Origin: Dicaeum eximium
Lineage: Eukaryota > Chordata > Aves > Passeriformes > Dicaeidae
Assembly (NCBI GenBank): GCA_013396995.1
Contig: VWZP01009170.1
Coordinates: 1-64,000, forward strand
Direction of reading: 5' to 3'
DNA length: 64,000 bases
In this document: positions 1 to 12,117 of the stretch, piece by piece
Numbering within the stretch: the first letter of the stretch is position 1
How the letters are laid out: every line of letters starts with the position of its first letter
The notes under the pieces: model-generated
Database searches by the model: none
What the model was told of the DNA's origin: nothing
The model's input: the letters and a program-made list of their open reading frames with translations, nothing else
Translations under genes and position numbers: made by a program

Positions 1-107
1 TGTGGTGTTTAGGGACTTGGTTTGGGGCGGGGCTCGGCAGTGCTGGGGCAATAGTTGGGCTCGATGATCTTAAAAGGCTTTTCCAACCTAAAGGATCCTA
101 TGGTTCC
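1..107 (+). mobile_element. CR1 LINE, 3' end, cut by the window edge
   Basis: The segment matches the non-coding 3' end of an avian CR1 retrotransposon: a 'ggacttgg...gcagtgctggg' stretch, then 'ctcgatgatcttaaaaggc', 'ttttccaacctaaa' and a degenerate octamer tail ('ggatcctatggttcc'). The tail at the right fixes the plus orientation. The left part lies outside the window, so its length is unknown. The fragment at 60970-61425 ends in the same way and probably belongs to the same subfamily. Subfamily assignment would need a repeat library. Confidence 0.8.
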
Positions 108-1867
108 AAAAAGCCTTGCCCCCTCTGGCTCTAACACAGCACCTGGATGTTGACAAGATGAGGCTGGTCACAGACACCGCAGGTCCCTGTCCCACCGGGA
201 GAGGACACGGCACTGTCACCTGCAGGGAGAGTCTCGTCCCCAGACAGCATCAGTGACCCCATCCCTGCCTGGGGCTCGGTGTGCACCCTTGGGTGAACAC
301 TGCCCTCGTGTTTCCCTCCGGGAATCCGGGGAGAGAACGGCTCCATCCATCCGACAGCTCCAGGGCTCGCAGGCTTTGGGGCTTTGCAGTTGTAGGGCCT
401 CGTCACAAGGTGGCAGGGACGTGACACCGCCTGGCACGCTGCTGGCCTCAGATCCTGTCTGCTCTCGTCCTTATCCAGCATGGATTTATCAGCAATCCTC
501 TGTCTTGTCTTTAAAACTCTCCTTGGGATAGTTCAAAGAGAGGGTAATTAGTTATTTCAAAGCCTGAATATTTTACCTATTTGCCCCCAAGAAAAGAGGC
601 AAGAAACTGCTTTGCATCCTTCTGCCTGGAAGTCATTGTGACATGGGGAAGTGAGGAAGGGCTGGCCTGGGTCAGCCTCTGCTGAGCCTCACCTCTGGCT
701 GCTGCTGCTTCCAAGTTAAACCCAAAAGCTGTCATGATCAAAAAAGCAGGCAGCCTTCTGTCCTGAGTCACAGGGACCATTTCACCTAAATAACTCAAGA
801 TGGGAAATCATTCTTGTGGTTTCAAAAGAAAAAAAATACATACACACATGTATAGGTGTGTATATATACAAACATTTCCTTCAATGAAGAAGAAAATCTT
901 AGAACTATTATGTTATCTCCGGCTTTCTAGAGAAGATCCTTAACTCTGAGCATCTGAAAGAAAATGTCTGTGCATTTATAGGACCATTTCCCTTCTTTTT
1001 ATATGCCTACCACAGAAATCTTTTACCTTCCACATGCCAAGAATGTTGTGATTTTGCTGCTCTGCTCTCTCAAGGGTGTTGCAGGCTGTGTAGCAGGGAG
1101 TGAAATCTTTGTCGCTGCTCATCAGACATTTTCATACAGAATTCTACCTGCAATGATAAAATTAGATTTGTGTTAATGAGCTGTTAATAACCATCATGTA
1201 ATTATTTAGTTTATCTCTGGAGTCCTAGCTGATTGTTGTCTCCTTATGTTTGCTTGCCTGGCAGTCTTCAGGGACAGGGGATTTTCAGCTTTTTTCATCT
1301 GCAGTACATGAGGTGAGAGATCACTCAGGTGTCACTCTGCCGAAAACATCCCTCTCATGCAGCAAGAGGTATCCATAACAAATTGCTGACATCCAAATTC
1401 AGCTCTGCACAAATGGATGTGCAGGATTCCTGCTGCTCCCCAGTCGGAACCAGACCTTGGCAGAGCAGAGCCATTGGCACAGCAGAAGGAAACGAGCAGA
1501 AAATGACCCAAGTAGAGCAGGTAACATTAGAAAATAATTCTTCCTGAGCTGCTGTTCACTAGCAAATATTTCCCTTTCCAGCACAGTGCAGTGGCCCAAG
1601 AGGGATTTTTTTGTGTGTCAGCTGGATGTGCTCCTGCTTCATACTGAGGCTCTGAGATTGACCTGAGTTTCGCCTTCCAATTTACTGGAATAGAGAATAA
1701 TCAAAAGTTTTCTCAGCTATCTAAAGCACAGACCCATGGAACTCAGTAAGCCTGAGCTCCTACATGCTTGCTATGAACCTTGAGATGAGTGTGTATCATT
1801 GCAAGCTTGCAATTTATTTAAATGCTCTAAGGAAACCAGCTTTGAGGTTCAAGGCAGGCTCTTGGTT

Positions 1868-1887
1868 GGGAGGGAGGGAGGGAGGGA
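1868..1887 (+). repeat. (GGGA)5 microsatellite
   Basis: Five perfect GGGA units followed by imperfect purine-rich sequence. It is a short, ordinary simple repeat. Confidence 0.9.
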
Positions 1888-4800
1888 AGGAGGAAAATCC
1901 TTTCTTAACATGTGGCAATTCATCTGTGGAACTCATCACTGCAGGACAGCATTAGGAGTGAAAGTGCAGTAAGATGTGGAGTGAAATGGAGAATCTGACA
2001 GGTGACAAGAGCATCCAATGTACAAGTGCAGGAATGTTGCCTTTTCCTTTGGTTTAAACTCAAAAGTTGTAAGGCATTTGGAAATGAGATGGGAAAGGTC
2101 TTTTTATCTTCTAAGATGAAAGCTAGGTGAACCTCAAGATGAATTGGTTTCAGAACAGCAGGTCAGGATGTTTCATTTTGAGAATGTAGGGACTCTGCCT
2201 TTCCATTGTTGTGTGCTGTTTCCTAACCAGGGGATTTGATATGGGCTTGTGCAGTGCTCCAACTGAAGTAAACCAATGATTTCCAGTGAATGCAATTTCA
2301 GACTAAAAATTCCATTTGTCTTCAGTACAGTTTTATCATATTGAAGTGGGAAATGTAAAATAGCAAGTCCTGTCTAATTGCCCCAAACACTTCCCGTTGG
2401 GAATTTGGGTTAAACTGGTATGGGGCTGTTTTTTCTGTCTTAGGAAAATACCTTTCAGCATCCTCTGAAGTTGGCTACCACAAGGTAGTGGATGTGAAAT
2501 ATCCATTCCTGATTGCCACTCCTCATGTCCCCAAGTACACTCTGTAACTGTACTGTGGGCACCTCCTGGGTCCCTCTAGTTTTTTTCTTGTTTAGGCAAC
2601 TTTTGGTCACATCAAAAGTCTCAAGAGTCCCCGGGTTCAATTCAGGTTTAACATCAGAATGAACTTCCATGAGAAAATCCATCCCAGCTCTGAATCTCCG
2701 GCCAGGGAACAGCCTGGAGATCTCATAGAGGGCTCATGGAGGTGATTTAAGTTCCTGGCAAAAGTACATTTGGGCAGAATGGTCCACCACACCTGGAACA
2801 ACATCAAAGAAATTTGCAGGGAAAAGCAAAGATCTGCTAAAAGCTCTATCTTTTGTGATGTTTGTTTTTCAGTTTCAAGCATGACAAATTTCTTAAACTG
2901 ACTGCAGATTTCTCAGCCTGGACACAATGAGGTAATCCTGGAGGAAAATATGTTCTTTTACCAAATTCCAACAATTTGCTGCCAGGCTTGAAGTCCAAGA
3001 CCTGAACTTTGTGTCAGAGACTGTGTGATGTATTAGTCAGGACAATTGATTTATTCCTTTGAAACACTGTGCTAAGCTATCACCAACCACATTTTTTTCT
3101 GGTTCCTGGGAACCCTGCTTCTCTGGCTGTTCATGGCCATGGCAACTGGAAAACAGACTCTGTAGGAGAAAGAGCATCAAAGAATCCCCTCTGACAGTAA
3201 AAGGGAGAGGAAAAAGACATATGATACAGAAAAGCAAGGAACTATTCAGGGCCAGGCCTGAATCCAGTTTTGAGGGAGAGATTTTCCACTAGAAGACAGA
3301 GATAATCTAGGGCAAGAATATCAACAAAGTCCATAACATTTTTTGCTTTGGTGCTTTCTGCCACAAGCAATTTTTTTTTCCCTCACACTTGCCTCCCACC
3401 CACAATTTCACAAGTCAGATTCTTGCAGGTACCAGCATAGCTGAGAATCCTGCTGGGAAGTTCAGTGCCCTGGACAGACAGACGGCTGTGCTGGGTGTAT
3501 TTATTTCCACAGAACAGCTTGTCAGTTTAACAAAGACAGCAAAATCAGAGAGAAAAACGTGTCACACGCAGCCACCGTGTGTCTGTAGCATGTCGAGGAG
3601 GATCTCATTGCTCTTTTCCTTTGGCAGTGCATGTTTAGCCCATAGCTCTATTTTCACACTCCTAAAGCTATGTTAAAATCATCAAGGGGTCAGCCACAAG
3701 CCTGCACTACTAAATTCACCTTTAAACACAGGCTGTCAGCTCTTCTGCATTCTATAAGGGTGGCAAAAGCACCTCTAACAGCAGCCCGCTGTTTATGAAT
3801 AACGCAAAAATGGACATTAAAAAAAAAGAAGGCTCAGAAAATAAAAACCCACTTTTTGTCAGAGATAATGTTGCCAAGTTGCAGCCTACAGCCATTTGCA
3901 GCTGAGGAGTAAAGCTCCAACAATACAGTTTGTAATGAAAAAACTGACAGACCTTCAATTTCAGCCACTCCTGTTCACCATGTACTGAATGCACTAATGC
4001 ATCTGGTCCATTTAGAGAGGCATTGCCATTTTCTGCCACGCATTAAAAGAGGAAAGATGGGAGTTTGCAAGGCCTGGCTCAGCAGACCCCAGGCTTTAGG
4101 CAGCTGTAATTCAGCATTTCAGTGGATCACAGCAGCACAAACTATCCGGATGGGGCTGGAGTTTGAGATCCAGAGGTGTGGAAGGAGGGATAGATGGATG
4201 GAGGGCTGTTGGGCAGCCTGATCTGGACAGAGAGAGCCTGGTTTAGAGTCACAGCTGCTGTAACATGGCCAATATTCTCTGTCCCTCGGAGGTGTGTATG
4301 TCCTGGGCAGGCTGACTCGCTCTCTGTTGAAATCCCAACATCCCTTAGGATTTCTCTGCACTGGCACTGTGCTTTTCTTCAGCCACTCCCCCTCGATGCT
4401 TTCAGATTTGCCCTGCAGCATCTCAGCTGAGTGCCCTTTGGGAGAGGCACATGCTCCATACAGCAAACAAGCTTTGGAAGGGCTTTGAGGAGCACAGGAA
4501 TTCTGTGAATACAGGGAGAGCCACATATGCAGCCCTCTCCCAGTGTAGCAGGAGACGGAACAGCTGTGTCAGAGCCACCAGGCTGTGTTTTACACCAAAT
4601 CCTTGGCCTTTAAAGAGCTGCCATGCCCAGGGGACCACAGGCAGCTCAGGCTCCATGTGAGGAATGTGGTGGGAATGGGAACGCTGACCTGAGTGATGCT
4701 TTGCTGTCCCAGAAAGACAGGCAGGACCTCAAGCTTTTCAGAGGGGGCCCCAAAGTTAAATTAGTGTTTTGGCATGCTAAGGGGCAGTGATAAACTGCAT

Positions 4801-7772
4801 AAATACTGGAGGGCAGCTCTCACATTTGTGTTTGGCCATGAGGACTACAGAAAGCCTCGGGAGCAGCAGCAGCTTCCTGGCTTCCTTAGGCTCCCATCAT
4901 TTGAGGATGAGCCCAGCCAGGGCCACGTAGCTGAACAGGCATGGCAGGAATTCTACTTGAGCATTGATTGTGCTATTGGAGCTGGGCACATTTTCTCCTT
5001 CCCTGCTTGGCTGTTCACAGCCCTTACAGGAGAAACGTTGCCTCTTTTCGCCAGGTGGGGAAACTGAGGCATGGAGATTTCACAGCCAGATGACCTGAGT
5101 AGCTTCCATCTCAACATCAGCCCCACAGGCTGAAGCAGCTCTCCAGCAGCATGGCAAGCTCAGAAGTGCACGGAGCCAGTGGCACAAACATGTGCGTAGC
5201 ATCTCTTGAATGTAATAAGTGTTTTGTCCAAGATCTTCTGCTTTTGCTGAATTAGTCTTCTTGTTCTTTCCATTTTAATTAGAAATCCTGGTGGGAAAAG
5301 CTCTGCAGCAGTTCCAGTCACAGCTGGCTGGGCACCTGGCTTGGTGAGCTGGCTGAGGTCAGTACCTGGCTGCAAGCAGAGGCTGCCAGGTTTTGCTGTG
5401 CAAGCTTTTGCCTTTTGTTTTTGGAGGCTCAGATCCTATCCAGACAGTACTTTGGCCGGTTAATGAAAGGCAAATTTGCCTGTTTTCTGCTTTGGGTGTT
5501 CTGTGGGATTTCTAGCCTTTAGATAGGAAAATCTAATATCATGTTTATTGCAAAAAAAACCCACAAAATCTAACTTAATACTCTGTTCACTCTCATGGAA
5601 CAGTTGGCAAAGGCTGTTGCTCTGCTTTTATCCTGGATGTTCCTGGCAGTGCTGCAGGTGAGGCACTGGCTGTGCTCAGCTCTGTGGCACAGCCTGGCTG
5701 TGCTTCCTCAGCAGCTGAAGCGTGCAGAATTCACGGAGACCGACGCCTGCACGGCCCCATCGCTGTTTGGGGCTCTGGGTTTTGTCATGTGTCTCCTCCC
5801 AGGCACCTCGGTGCTGTCACAGCTCGGCGCCTGCCATATGCCACAGCTCGTGCCTGAAGGTGTGTTCAGAGACCTGAGGGTCTGTCCTGATCAGTGCCTT
5901 GGGCACACAGGTGGATTTGGGGCGCTTCCATTCTGAGGAGCATTCTGGCACCCCCAAATTAAAGTGAAAATATTTATTGACTCTCCTTACACAGTAAACA
6001 AACATTTACCCAAGGACTCCTAATTACACCAAACCTGTTGTTCCTTCTTCCTGAGCACGACACATTCCTACTGCTAACAGGAGACTGGACCAAACCCAGC
6101 AAAAGAGTATTTGCCCTACCAAAGGCTGCCAAGTGCTGCAGAGCTACAAGGCAGCAGTAAAACAGCTCTGGACCTGCGTATCTTCCTCCTCCCCTGCAGC
6201 CAGAACATTTAGAAACCACTTCCTTCAAAAGAAGTATGTATTTGACATAAAGAAAATTATTTCAGTCTCAGGTTAGCAAAATATTTATTTTATAAATTGA
6301 ACTATACACAAAAAACCAGAGAGATTCCTTTCTTTTGGCCTTAGCTTTGAAGTTACCTGTTCAATGTAGTGCTTTACAGAAGGACCTCAGGCCTGCTCAC
6401 CTTCTGTTAAAAGAAGGAGAAGTGAAGAGGTCAAGCAATGTGACACAAAACCTGCCAATGGTTATCTACACTCCTGTGGGTTCAGCAGATCTGAGGCTGC
6501 TTCCCCTCTGTTCAGGTGCCTTTTTTAGGAGGAAAGCTGAAGGACACAAGGCTGTACCTTGTCTTTCAACACAGGATTCTTGTCCAACACCCAAAACTGT
6601 TCACAGCAGCATTTGACACTTTAGTTTGGACCCAGTGTGGTTTGAGGTCTGAAATAAATTAGAAGCTCAGGCCTGTGGCTGCACAGAAGGTTTCACAGGA
6701 AAACATTTCCAAGTATTTTTGCTCCCCTTCGGAAAACTTCCTTAGGAAGAAGCTATTGCTAATTTTAGTAGGTGAATGGAGAATGGCCATGAGAATTTTA
6801 GTTTTCCAAATGATACATCTTTCATTTTGCTACCTGAAATTCTGAGTAACAAAAAAGCAATATAATGGTTCTTCAGGAAATTATGATATAGGAATCTTTT
6901 TGCAAAAGCAGCTCCATGCAGTCACTGCTTTTTTAATGCTCATTAAAAAAAAAAAAAATCAAATATGTCATTGCCAAGCAGATCTAAGCAAAGGAGAACC
7001 ATCTCCAGGTGAAGGCTAAAGTTCACCAGCATTCTGAGTACACCACAGCTTGTGTATCCCTTTATCTCCATAATTATGTATGCTTTTGATATGGAAGATG
7101 AACTGAGCAGTTTGACTGAGTTCAGCTTGGAGATTTGGGATTTGTTTGAACTGCTCACCCTGAGTTCAGCCCTGGACTGCAAAGCTTTGTGGCTCTGGAA
7201 CAGACGCAGGGTGAGTGGCTAATAGGGGCACTCTGTGTGTATACCCCTGTGGTCAGCAGCTTCTCTACCTCTAATCCATGCAGATACATCAAAAGCAAAA
7301 TATTTTTAACAATGACTCTGTGGAGGATAATGAGAGATGAAGCAGTGGAGCTGTTTTTCCAGCCAGTGGTTGCTGATGGGAAGAGATGTACAGTTTCCTT
7401 TGCACTGTGTGGGGAGCGTTGTCCTTCTCCTTTCTCCCTTGGCAGAGGGAAAAGATGACACTGCTGTTTTGTGGTGGGAGATGCAGCTCCCTTCAGAAGA
7501 CTCAGTGCCAGGGATTTAATTTTTCAAGAGCTTATTAAAAGTGCCTGTGATTTACAGACATGGTTTCAATCCTGTGATGGGCAAATACACTGAGCACACT
7601 TTGTCCTGTGACTTCCCATCCTCCAGCTGTTCCCAATCCCAGCTGCTTCATAGATCAAACCTGACCAGGCTTATCTGGTAGCACATGGAAAGATGTTTTT
7701 AAAGGAACAATTTCAAGGCAGGGAAGTCAGAAGAAGCAGTCCTACATGGCTCAGACATCTCCTCATGCGTTT

Positions 7773-7803
7773 GGATATTTGGATATTTAGATATTTAGAT
7801 ACT
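7773..7803 (+). repeat. Short octamer array, GGATATTT/AGATATTT
   Basis: Four consecutive units of about 8 bases, two reading GGATATTT and two AGATATTT/AGATACT. It looks like a local slippage product. Confidence 0.75.
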
Positions 7804-8841
7804 GTCATCAACATTGGTGGCAAAGTGAGTGAACAAGCATTTAGAAAGCCAGGACTGAGGTGTTAATGCTCAGAGGTCATTGCAGACATGACTTAATCTA
7901 TCACTGAAATAAGGGTTTGGAAATCTTGTCTATATCAAAGAAAATGTACATTTGATGGGGTTTGGAGGGCATTTTTCCTTCAGGAAGCAGCATGTGGTAA
8001 GTGAGTTACTGACATGCCAGTAATTCAAAAGAGGAGAGTTTTGTATCCCTGCTGTGAAGCTGAATGACAACATAATACAGTTAGGAAGGGGAAAAGGGAG
8101 CCTCAGTCCTGGGCCTCCTGCACTCTATATTTGGTAACAAGCAACACCAAAAAAAGACTCATACATCAGGCAACCTTTAATCTCTCCTGCAGTCCTCAAA
8201 GTGGAATGAAAGTGAGCGAGTGAAAGATTTTAGCTGCAAATTGACTTTTTGGCTTTTGCCAGCCAAGCTTCTGGAAATTGATTTATTCTAGAAGAGATTA
8301 AAAATACACTTATTGGTTTTCAATATAATGAAAAATATGCACTTGTAAACGATTGGAAGAGTAGAATTTCAACCCCTTTATTTTTTTTTTCCTCAGAATG
8401 AGAACTCCACCTGTCTCAACCAACTTTTCCACATAGGCATAAGTGCAGAGAAACACAAAGTGGGGGGGAGAAACCCCCAAGCAGCTAAACACTGTTTTTT
8501 GAAGCATTCAAAAAGCCTTTAAAAAAAATTAATTTCTTTTCTAAACTTTTCAACCCAGTTTATTTGATAAAAAACAAAAGAGGTGTGAATGTTTGATGCG
8601 AAACTCAGGCTCACAAGTGAGACAGGGATGAACTGCCCCTAAAGGCTTTGGCTCTGCTGTCACCCAAGCAGGATGGAGCAGACACTCCACTCCTTACTCC
8701 AACCAGCATGAAGGTGAACTTCAGCCCATCACTTGTTTTATTACTGATAAAAGAGATGGGTTGTTGGAGGAGGTGGAACAGAAATTCACAGACTTTTCCC
8801 TAGGCATAGGGAATAGCTCAGTAACCTTGGTGTGAATGTAC

Positions 8842-9194
8842 AATCACAGAATCACAGAATTCACAGAATGTCTAGGTTGGAAGAGACCATCAAGATCACT
8901 GAGTCCAACCTGTGCCCTAACACCTCAGCTAGATCATGGCACTGAGTGCCACATCCAATCCTTTTTTAACACATCCAGGGATGGTGACTCCATCACCTCC
9001 CCAGGAAGGCCATTCCAGTACTTGATCACTCTTTCTGTAAAAAACTTTTTTCTGATATCCAACCTAAATTTCTCTTGATGCAGCTTGAGGCTGTGTCCTC
9101 TGGTTCTGTCAGTGCTGCCTGGAGAAAGAGACCAACCCCACCTGAGCACAACCACCTCTCAGGGATTGTAGGGACTGATAAGGTCACCCCTGAG
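8842..9194 (-). mobile_element. CR1 LINE fragment with ORF2 C-terminus and 3' tail
   Basis: The element lies on the minus strand. Its 3' tail is the series of CACAGAAT-type octamers at 8842-8870, followed in plus-strand order by the CR1 3' untranslated end and then the antisense of the ORF2 C-terminus ('agcttgaggctgtgtcctc', 'gataaggtcacccctgag'). The 5' part is missing beyond 9194, the usual 5' truncation of CR1 copies. The 3' end differs from the plus-strand copies at 12060 and 27650, so it is a different CR1 subfamily. Which one is not decided here. Confidence 0.9.
8934..9155 (-). pseudogene. CR1 ORF2 C-terminal remnant
   Basis: The minus-strand frame gives 73 residues, most of which align by eye with the C-terminal end of CR1 ORF2, downstream of the reverse transcriptase. 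Recognisable blocks include RTRGHSLKLHQEKFRLDIRK, then KFFTERVIKYWNGLPGEV and ESPSLDVLKK. The methionine that opens the frame is not a real start; the real ORF2 starts kilobases upstream and is absent. No endonuclease or catalytic reverse transcriptase part remains, so the piece cannot mobilise itself. The continuous frame suggests a fairly young or lucky copy, not function. Confidence 0.85.
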
Positions 9195-10648
9195 CGAAAT
9201 GGCAGCCAGCCCTACATCTCTATGATTGCTACTGCCATATGGGTTAGGACCCTCAGTTTCTCCCAGGGAACATGTTGTCTCATGGTATCTCTTGCCTACC
9301 CAGCCAGAGTAATGGAAACAGTGTGAGGATAAGCTGTTCAGATAAGTGCTTGCCAGCCATCCAGTTTTATGGTTGCTTGCAGCAATCTGGTACATATTCA
9401 TTGTGAATTATATTTCTCCCCATAAAGAGGGTTTGGTTAAGGCAAATAAATTTTTATTCCAGTCAGCCCTATTCATCCATGCCTCATGTCAGCTGTCTTT
9501 GAAATTGAGAGAGTCTAATTTCTTATCAGCTTTAGTAAAATGATCTTTCTCTTACATAGATTTATCAGAGCTGAGTAATGACTTACAGAAATCAAAACCC
9601 AAATAGTGACAGCATACAGGACTCCAAGCCACAACTATTTGTAGGCAATAATCCCAAACTTGTAACATCTGGAACCACAAACACCCATGTTCAGATACCT
9701 GATCCCACCACCATGTGTGTGAGCACTGGCCAGCAGCAGATCCAGCTCCCAGGAAGGAGCACCCTGCAACCAACTGATCATGGGGATCACAGGCTCAGAT
9801 GTCCCCAGGTACTGGAAACACCAACCTGGAGCATGGCCTTGGACATCCACTGCTCCCTCTGGCTGACAGTGCCCGTCCGAAAGACAACCAGAAATGTGAT
9901 CTCCAATGCTCCCCTCACCCTGAAACTGAGTCCCAAGTGATTCCTGGGCACCTATTGCTCTGCCTGGTGCTCCTTCCTATATTTCTGCCAAGGATTATAT
10001 AGAATTTGTTTTTTCTTCTCTCCATTCACAACTGTAATTTCAGGGCAATGGAATCACTTAAGATTTTGGATGGATTTCTGCATTGTTTTGTTTGAGGAAA
10101 TAACAAAACCAAAGCATTGTTTCACTTTAAAACTTTCAAAATTAAATTTTCCATTGCCATAGAAATGAAATATACTTTTATTTCAAAATTTACCTCTGCT
10201 GTCATTTAGCTCCCCTCTATCCACACCAAAATGTTCAGCTTGAACTCCACTTTAAAAATAATAATAATAATTTCTGAAGTGTTTTAACACATTGCTTAGA
10301 AGAATTGGGCATCCCAGACTGTGGATTAGGAGGGGAGTTGCTACTTGGGACTATTTCCTGCTGCAAAACTTCTCATTTGGAAGATCCTCTGAGGAGCTCT
10401 GATGGCATCAGCCAGCTGGCACTCCTGGGCAGTGTAATGCTGGTTCAGCATTTCTTTGGCTTCCAGATGCTGCCAACTTTAGCAAGACATAATGGTGCAG
10501 AACGTATCAAATTGGGATTTAAATGTGCCGTACACTGAAAATGAGCCAAGCAACTGCTGTTTCCACCCCCAGAAGGCTGTAAACTTCATACCCCCCAAAA
10601 ATAATAGTTACCTGGTTGTAGCTGTCATGTGCACAGAAGTGTTATCAA
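9195..10648. other. Unclassified stretch between CR1 and LTR
   Basis: No gene is recognised. A block at about 9575-9960 is less AT-rich than its surroundings and open on both strands for about 120 codons (plus 9578-9940), but the translation has no recognisable domain. It could be an old unclassified repeat. A short (ATA)n run lies at about 10256-10270. The rest is AT-rich unique sequence. Confidence 0.5.
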
Positions 10649-10988
10649 GTCCTGGTTTTGGCTGGGATACAGTTAATTTTCTTCCCATTAGCTGTGCTGT
10701 GTTTTTGGTTTAGTATGAGAATAATGTTGATAACACACTGATGAAGCATCACTTTTTCCTCTTGGGTTTTATTCCTCTCTTTTTGTTATGTCCCCTTTTA
10801 TCACTTCTACTTCTATAATTATTATTATTACTAGTATAATAACATTTTATTTTGATAATTACAGTTTTTATCTCAGCCCATAGGTTCTGTCTTTTTCTGT
10901 CTCTCCAGCCCATCCCACTGGGGGTGGGGAGTGAGGGGAGCAAGCAGCCACGTGGTACATGGTTGTCAGCTGTGGAGAAACCAAGGCA
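10649..10988 (+). mobile_element. Solitary avian ERV LTR, internally deleted
   Basis: The left end carries 'ggttttggctgggatacag' followed by 'ttaattttcttcc', and further on 'gagaataatgttgataacac'. The right part has the ATTATTATTA-rich stretch, 'atctcagccca', a 'cccatcccactgggggtggg' block and 'cgtggtac...ggttgtcagctg', ending near 'aaccaaggca'. This order matches a common avian endogenous retrovirus LTR in plus orientation. At about 340 bases it seems shorter than intact members, and the middle part (U3 with the promoter) appears to be missing after about 10743. No retroviral genes flank it, so it is a solo LTR. No clear target-site duplication is visible, so the ends are approximate. Confidence 0.75.
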
Positions 10989-11235
10989 TCCAGAAATACT
11001 TGGCAACTTCAAGCATGACTGACATGGTTTTGCAAAACTCTTGGCATGTTTGTATGGAATTCACCACCTAGTGAGGGATACTTGTATGGGATATCTGTTA
11101 GAGTCAGCATCCGAACCACGGGCACGTGCAGGAGCGGTGCTGAGCTGACCTTGCCTGCTCACAGACAGGGGCTTCTGCTCAAGTTCAGCCTTTCCAGGTC
11201 TAGTGCCTCCAAATCTGGGGCCTGGGCTTGGGGCA

Positions 11236-12117
11236 TTCCTCAACACTGCCAGGGAATTCGCAGGTGACACCAAGCTGAGTGGTGCAGTTGACCAGATGCA
11301 GTCCAGAGGGACTTGGACAAGCTCCAGAAGGGCCTGCAGGAATCTCATGAGGTTTAACAGGACCAGGTGCTGGTGCTGCACCTGAGCCAGGGAAACCCCT
11401 GGTGTCCATCTAGGCTGAGGGATGGACAGATGGAGAGCAGCACTGGGGAGAAGGACTTGGTGGAGGAGAGGCTGGACATGCTCTGGCCCCAGGTGCATTG
11501 GGAACACAGAAAGCCAGATGTGTCCTGGGCTGCACCAAAGCCCTGTGGGCAGCAGATGAGGGGGATTCTGCCCCTCTGCCTCATTCAGGTGAGACCCAGC
11601 CTGCAGTGCTGTGTCCAGATCTGGGGTCCCAGCACAGGAAAGACATGGAGCTGTTGGAGTGAAGCCAGAGGAAGCCAAAAGATGATCAGAGGGATGGAGC
11701 AGCTTTCCTTGAAGAAAGGCTGAGAGAACTGGGGTTGTTCAGCCTGGAGAAGAGAAGGCTCAGGGGTGACCTAACTGTGACCTTCCAGTACCTGAAGGGG
11801 GCCTACAAGAAAAAGGCAGAGAGACTATTCACAAGGGCCTGGAGTGACAGGACAAGGGGCAGGATTAGAGACTAGGTCAGGATTAGGTGTCAGGAGGAAA
11901 TTCTTCCCTGTGAGGGTGGTGAGGCCCTGGCACAGGTTGCCCAGAAAAGCCGTGGCTGCCCCATCTCTGGAAGTGTTCGAGGCCAGGCTGGATGGGGCTG
12001 ATGGACAACTTGGGATAGTGAAAGGTGTCCCTGCCTGTGGCAGGGAGGTTGGAACGAGATGATCTTTAAGATCCTTTTCAACCCAAGCCATTCTATATTT
12101 CTATGATACCATGATTG
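11236..12117 (+). mobile_element. CR1 LINE, 5'-truncated copy of about 880 bp
   Basis: This is the longest CR1 copy in the window. It begins inside the reverse transcriptase domain and runs through the ORF2 C-terminus ('gagaagagaaggctcagggg', 'cttccctgtgagggtggtga') to the 3' end ('ggttggaacgagatgatctt', 'acccaagccattcta') and a degenerate tail. The left boundary is uncertain by some tens of bases; sequence before it at 11040-11235 is not clearly CR1. Reading-frame damage shows that it is a fossil. Confidence 0.93.
11239..12062 (+). pseudogene. CR1 ORF2 remnant: RT core to C-terminus, frameshifted
   Basis: Translation in three plus-strand frames recovers ordered pieces of CR1 ORF2. The first is a FAGDTKLSG segment at 11257-11283, where the family has the catalytic F-A-D-D; the first aspartate is replaced by glycine. 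Further on come HLSQGNP and ESSTGEKDL (from about 11385), then KFFPVRVVRPWHRLPRKAV and APSLEVFEARLDGA near 11900-11995. Moving between the pieces needs frameshifts, and in-frame stops are present (the first frame ends at about 11385). The lost aspartate and the frame breaks rule out activity. No endonuclease domain is present. Confidence 0.85.

Larger units (their letters stand above)
108..8841. other. Unique non-coding stretch, no gene recognised
   Basis: No protein family, RNA gene or interspersed repeat could be recognised. Open frames stay below about 135 codons (the longest is on the minus strand at 4119-4526), have no familiar motif and overlap one another on both strands. It contains an AT/CA-rich patch near 828-870, a (GGGA)5 tract, an A run at about 6944-6957 and a small array of GATATTT-type octamers at 7773-7803. 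CpG dinucleotides are somewhat enriched around 270-440 and 5720-5830, too weakly to call a promoter. Confidence 0.6.

Noticed and set aside
5053..5100. MIR-like words ('ggggaaactgaggcatggag')
   Set aside because: Only about 20 bases resemble the MIR core and the match does not continue; too short to call an ancient SINE.
11061..11678. 205-codon open frame on the minus strand, the longest in the window
   Set aside because: Most of it is antisense to the plus-strand CR1 ORF2 remnant that starts at about 11236; the translation has no motif of its own.
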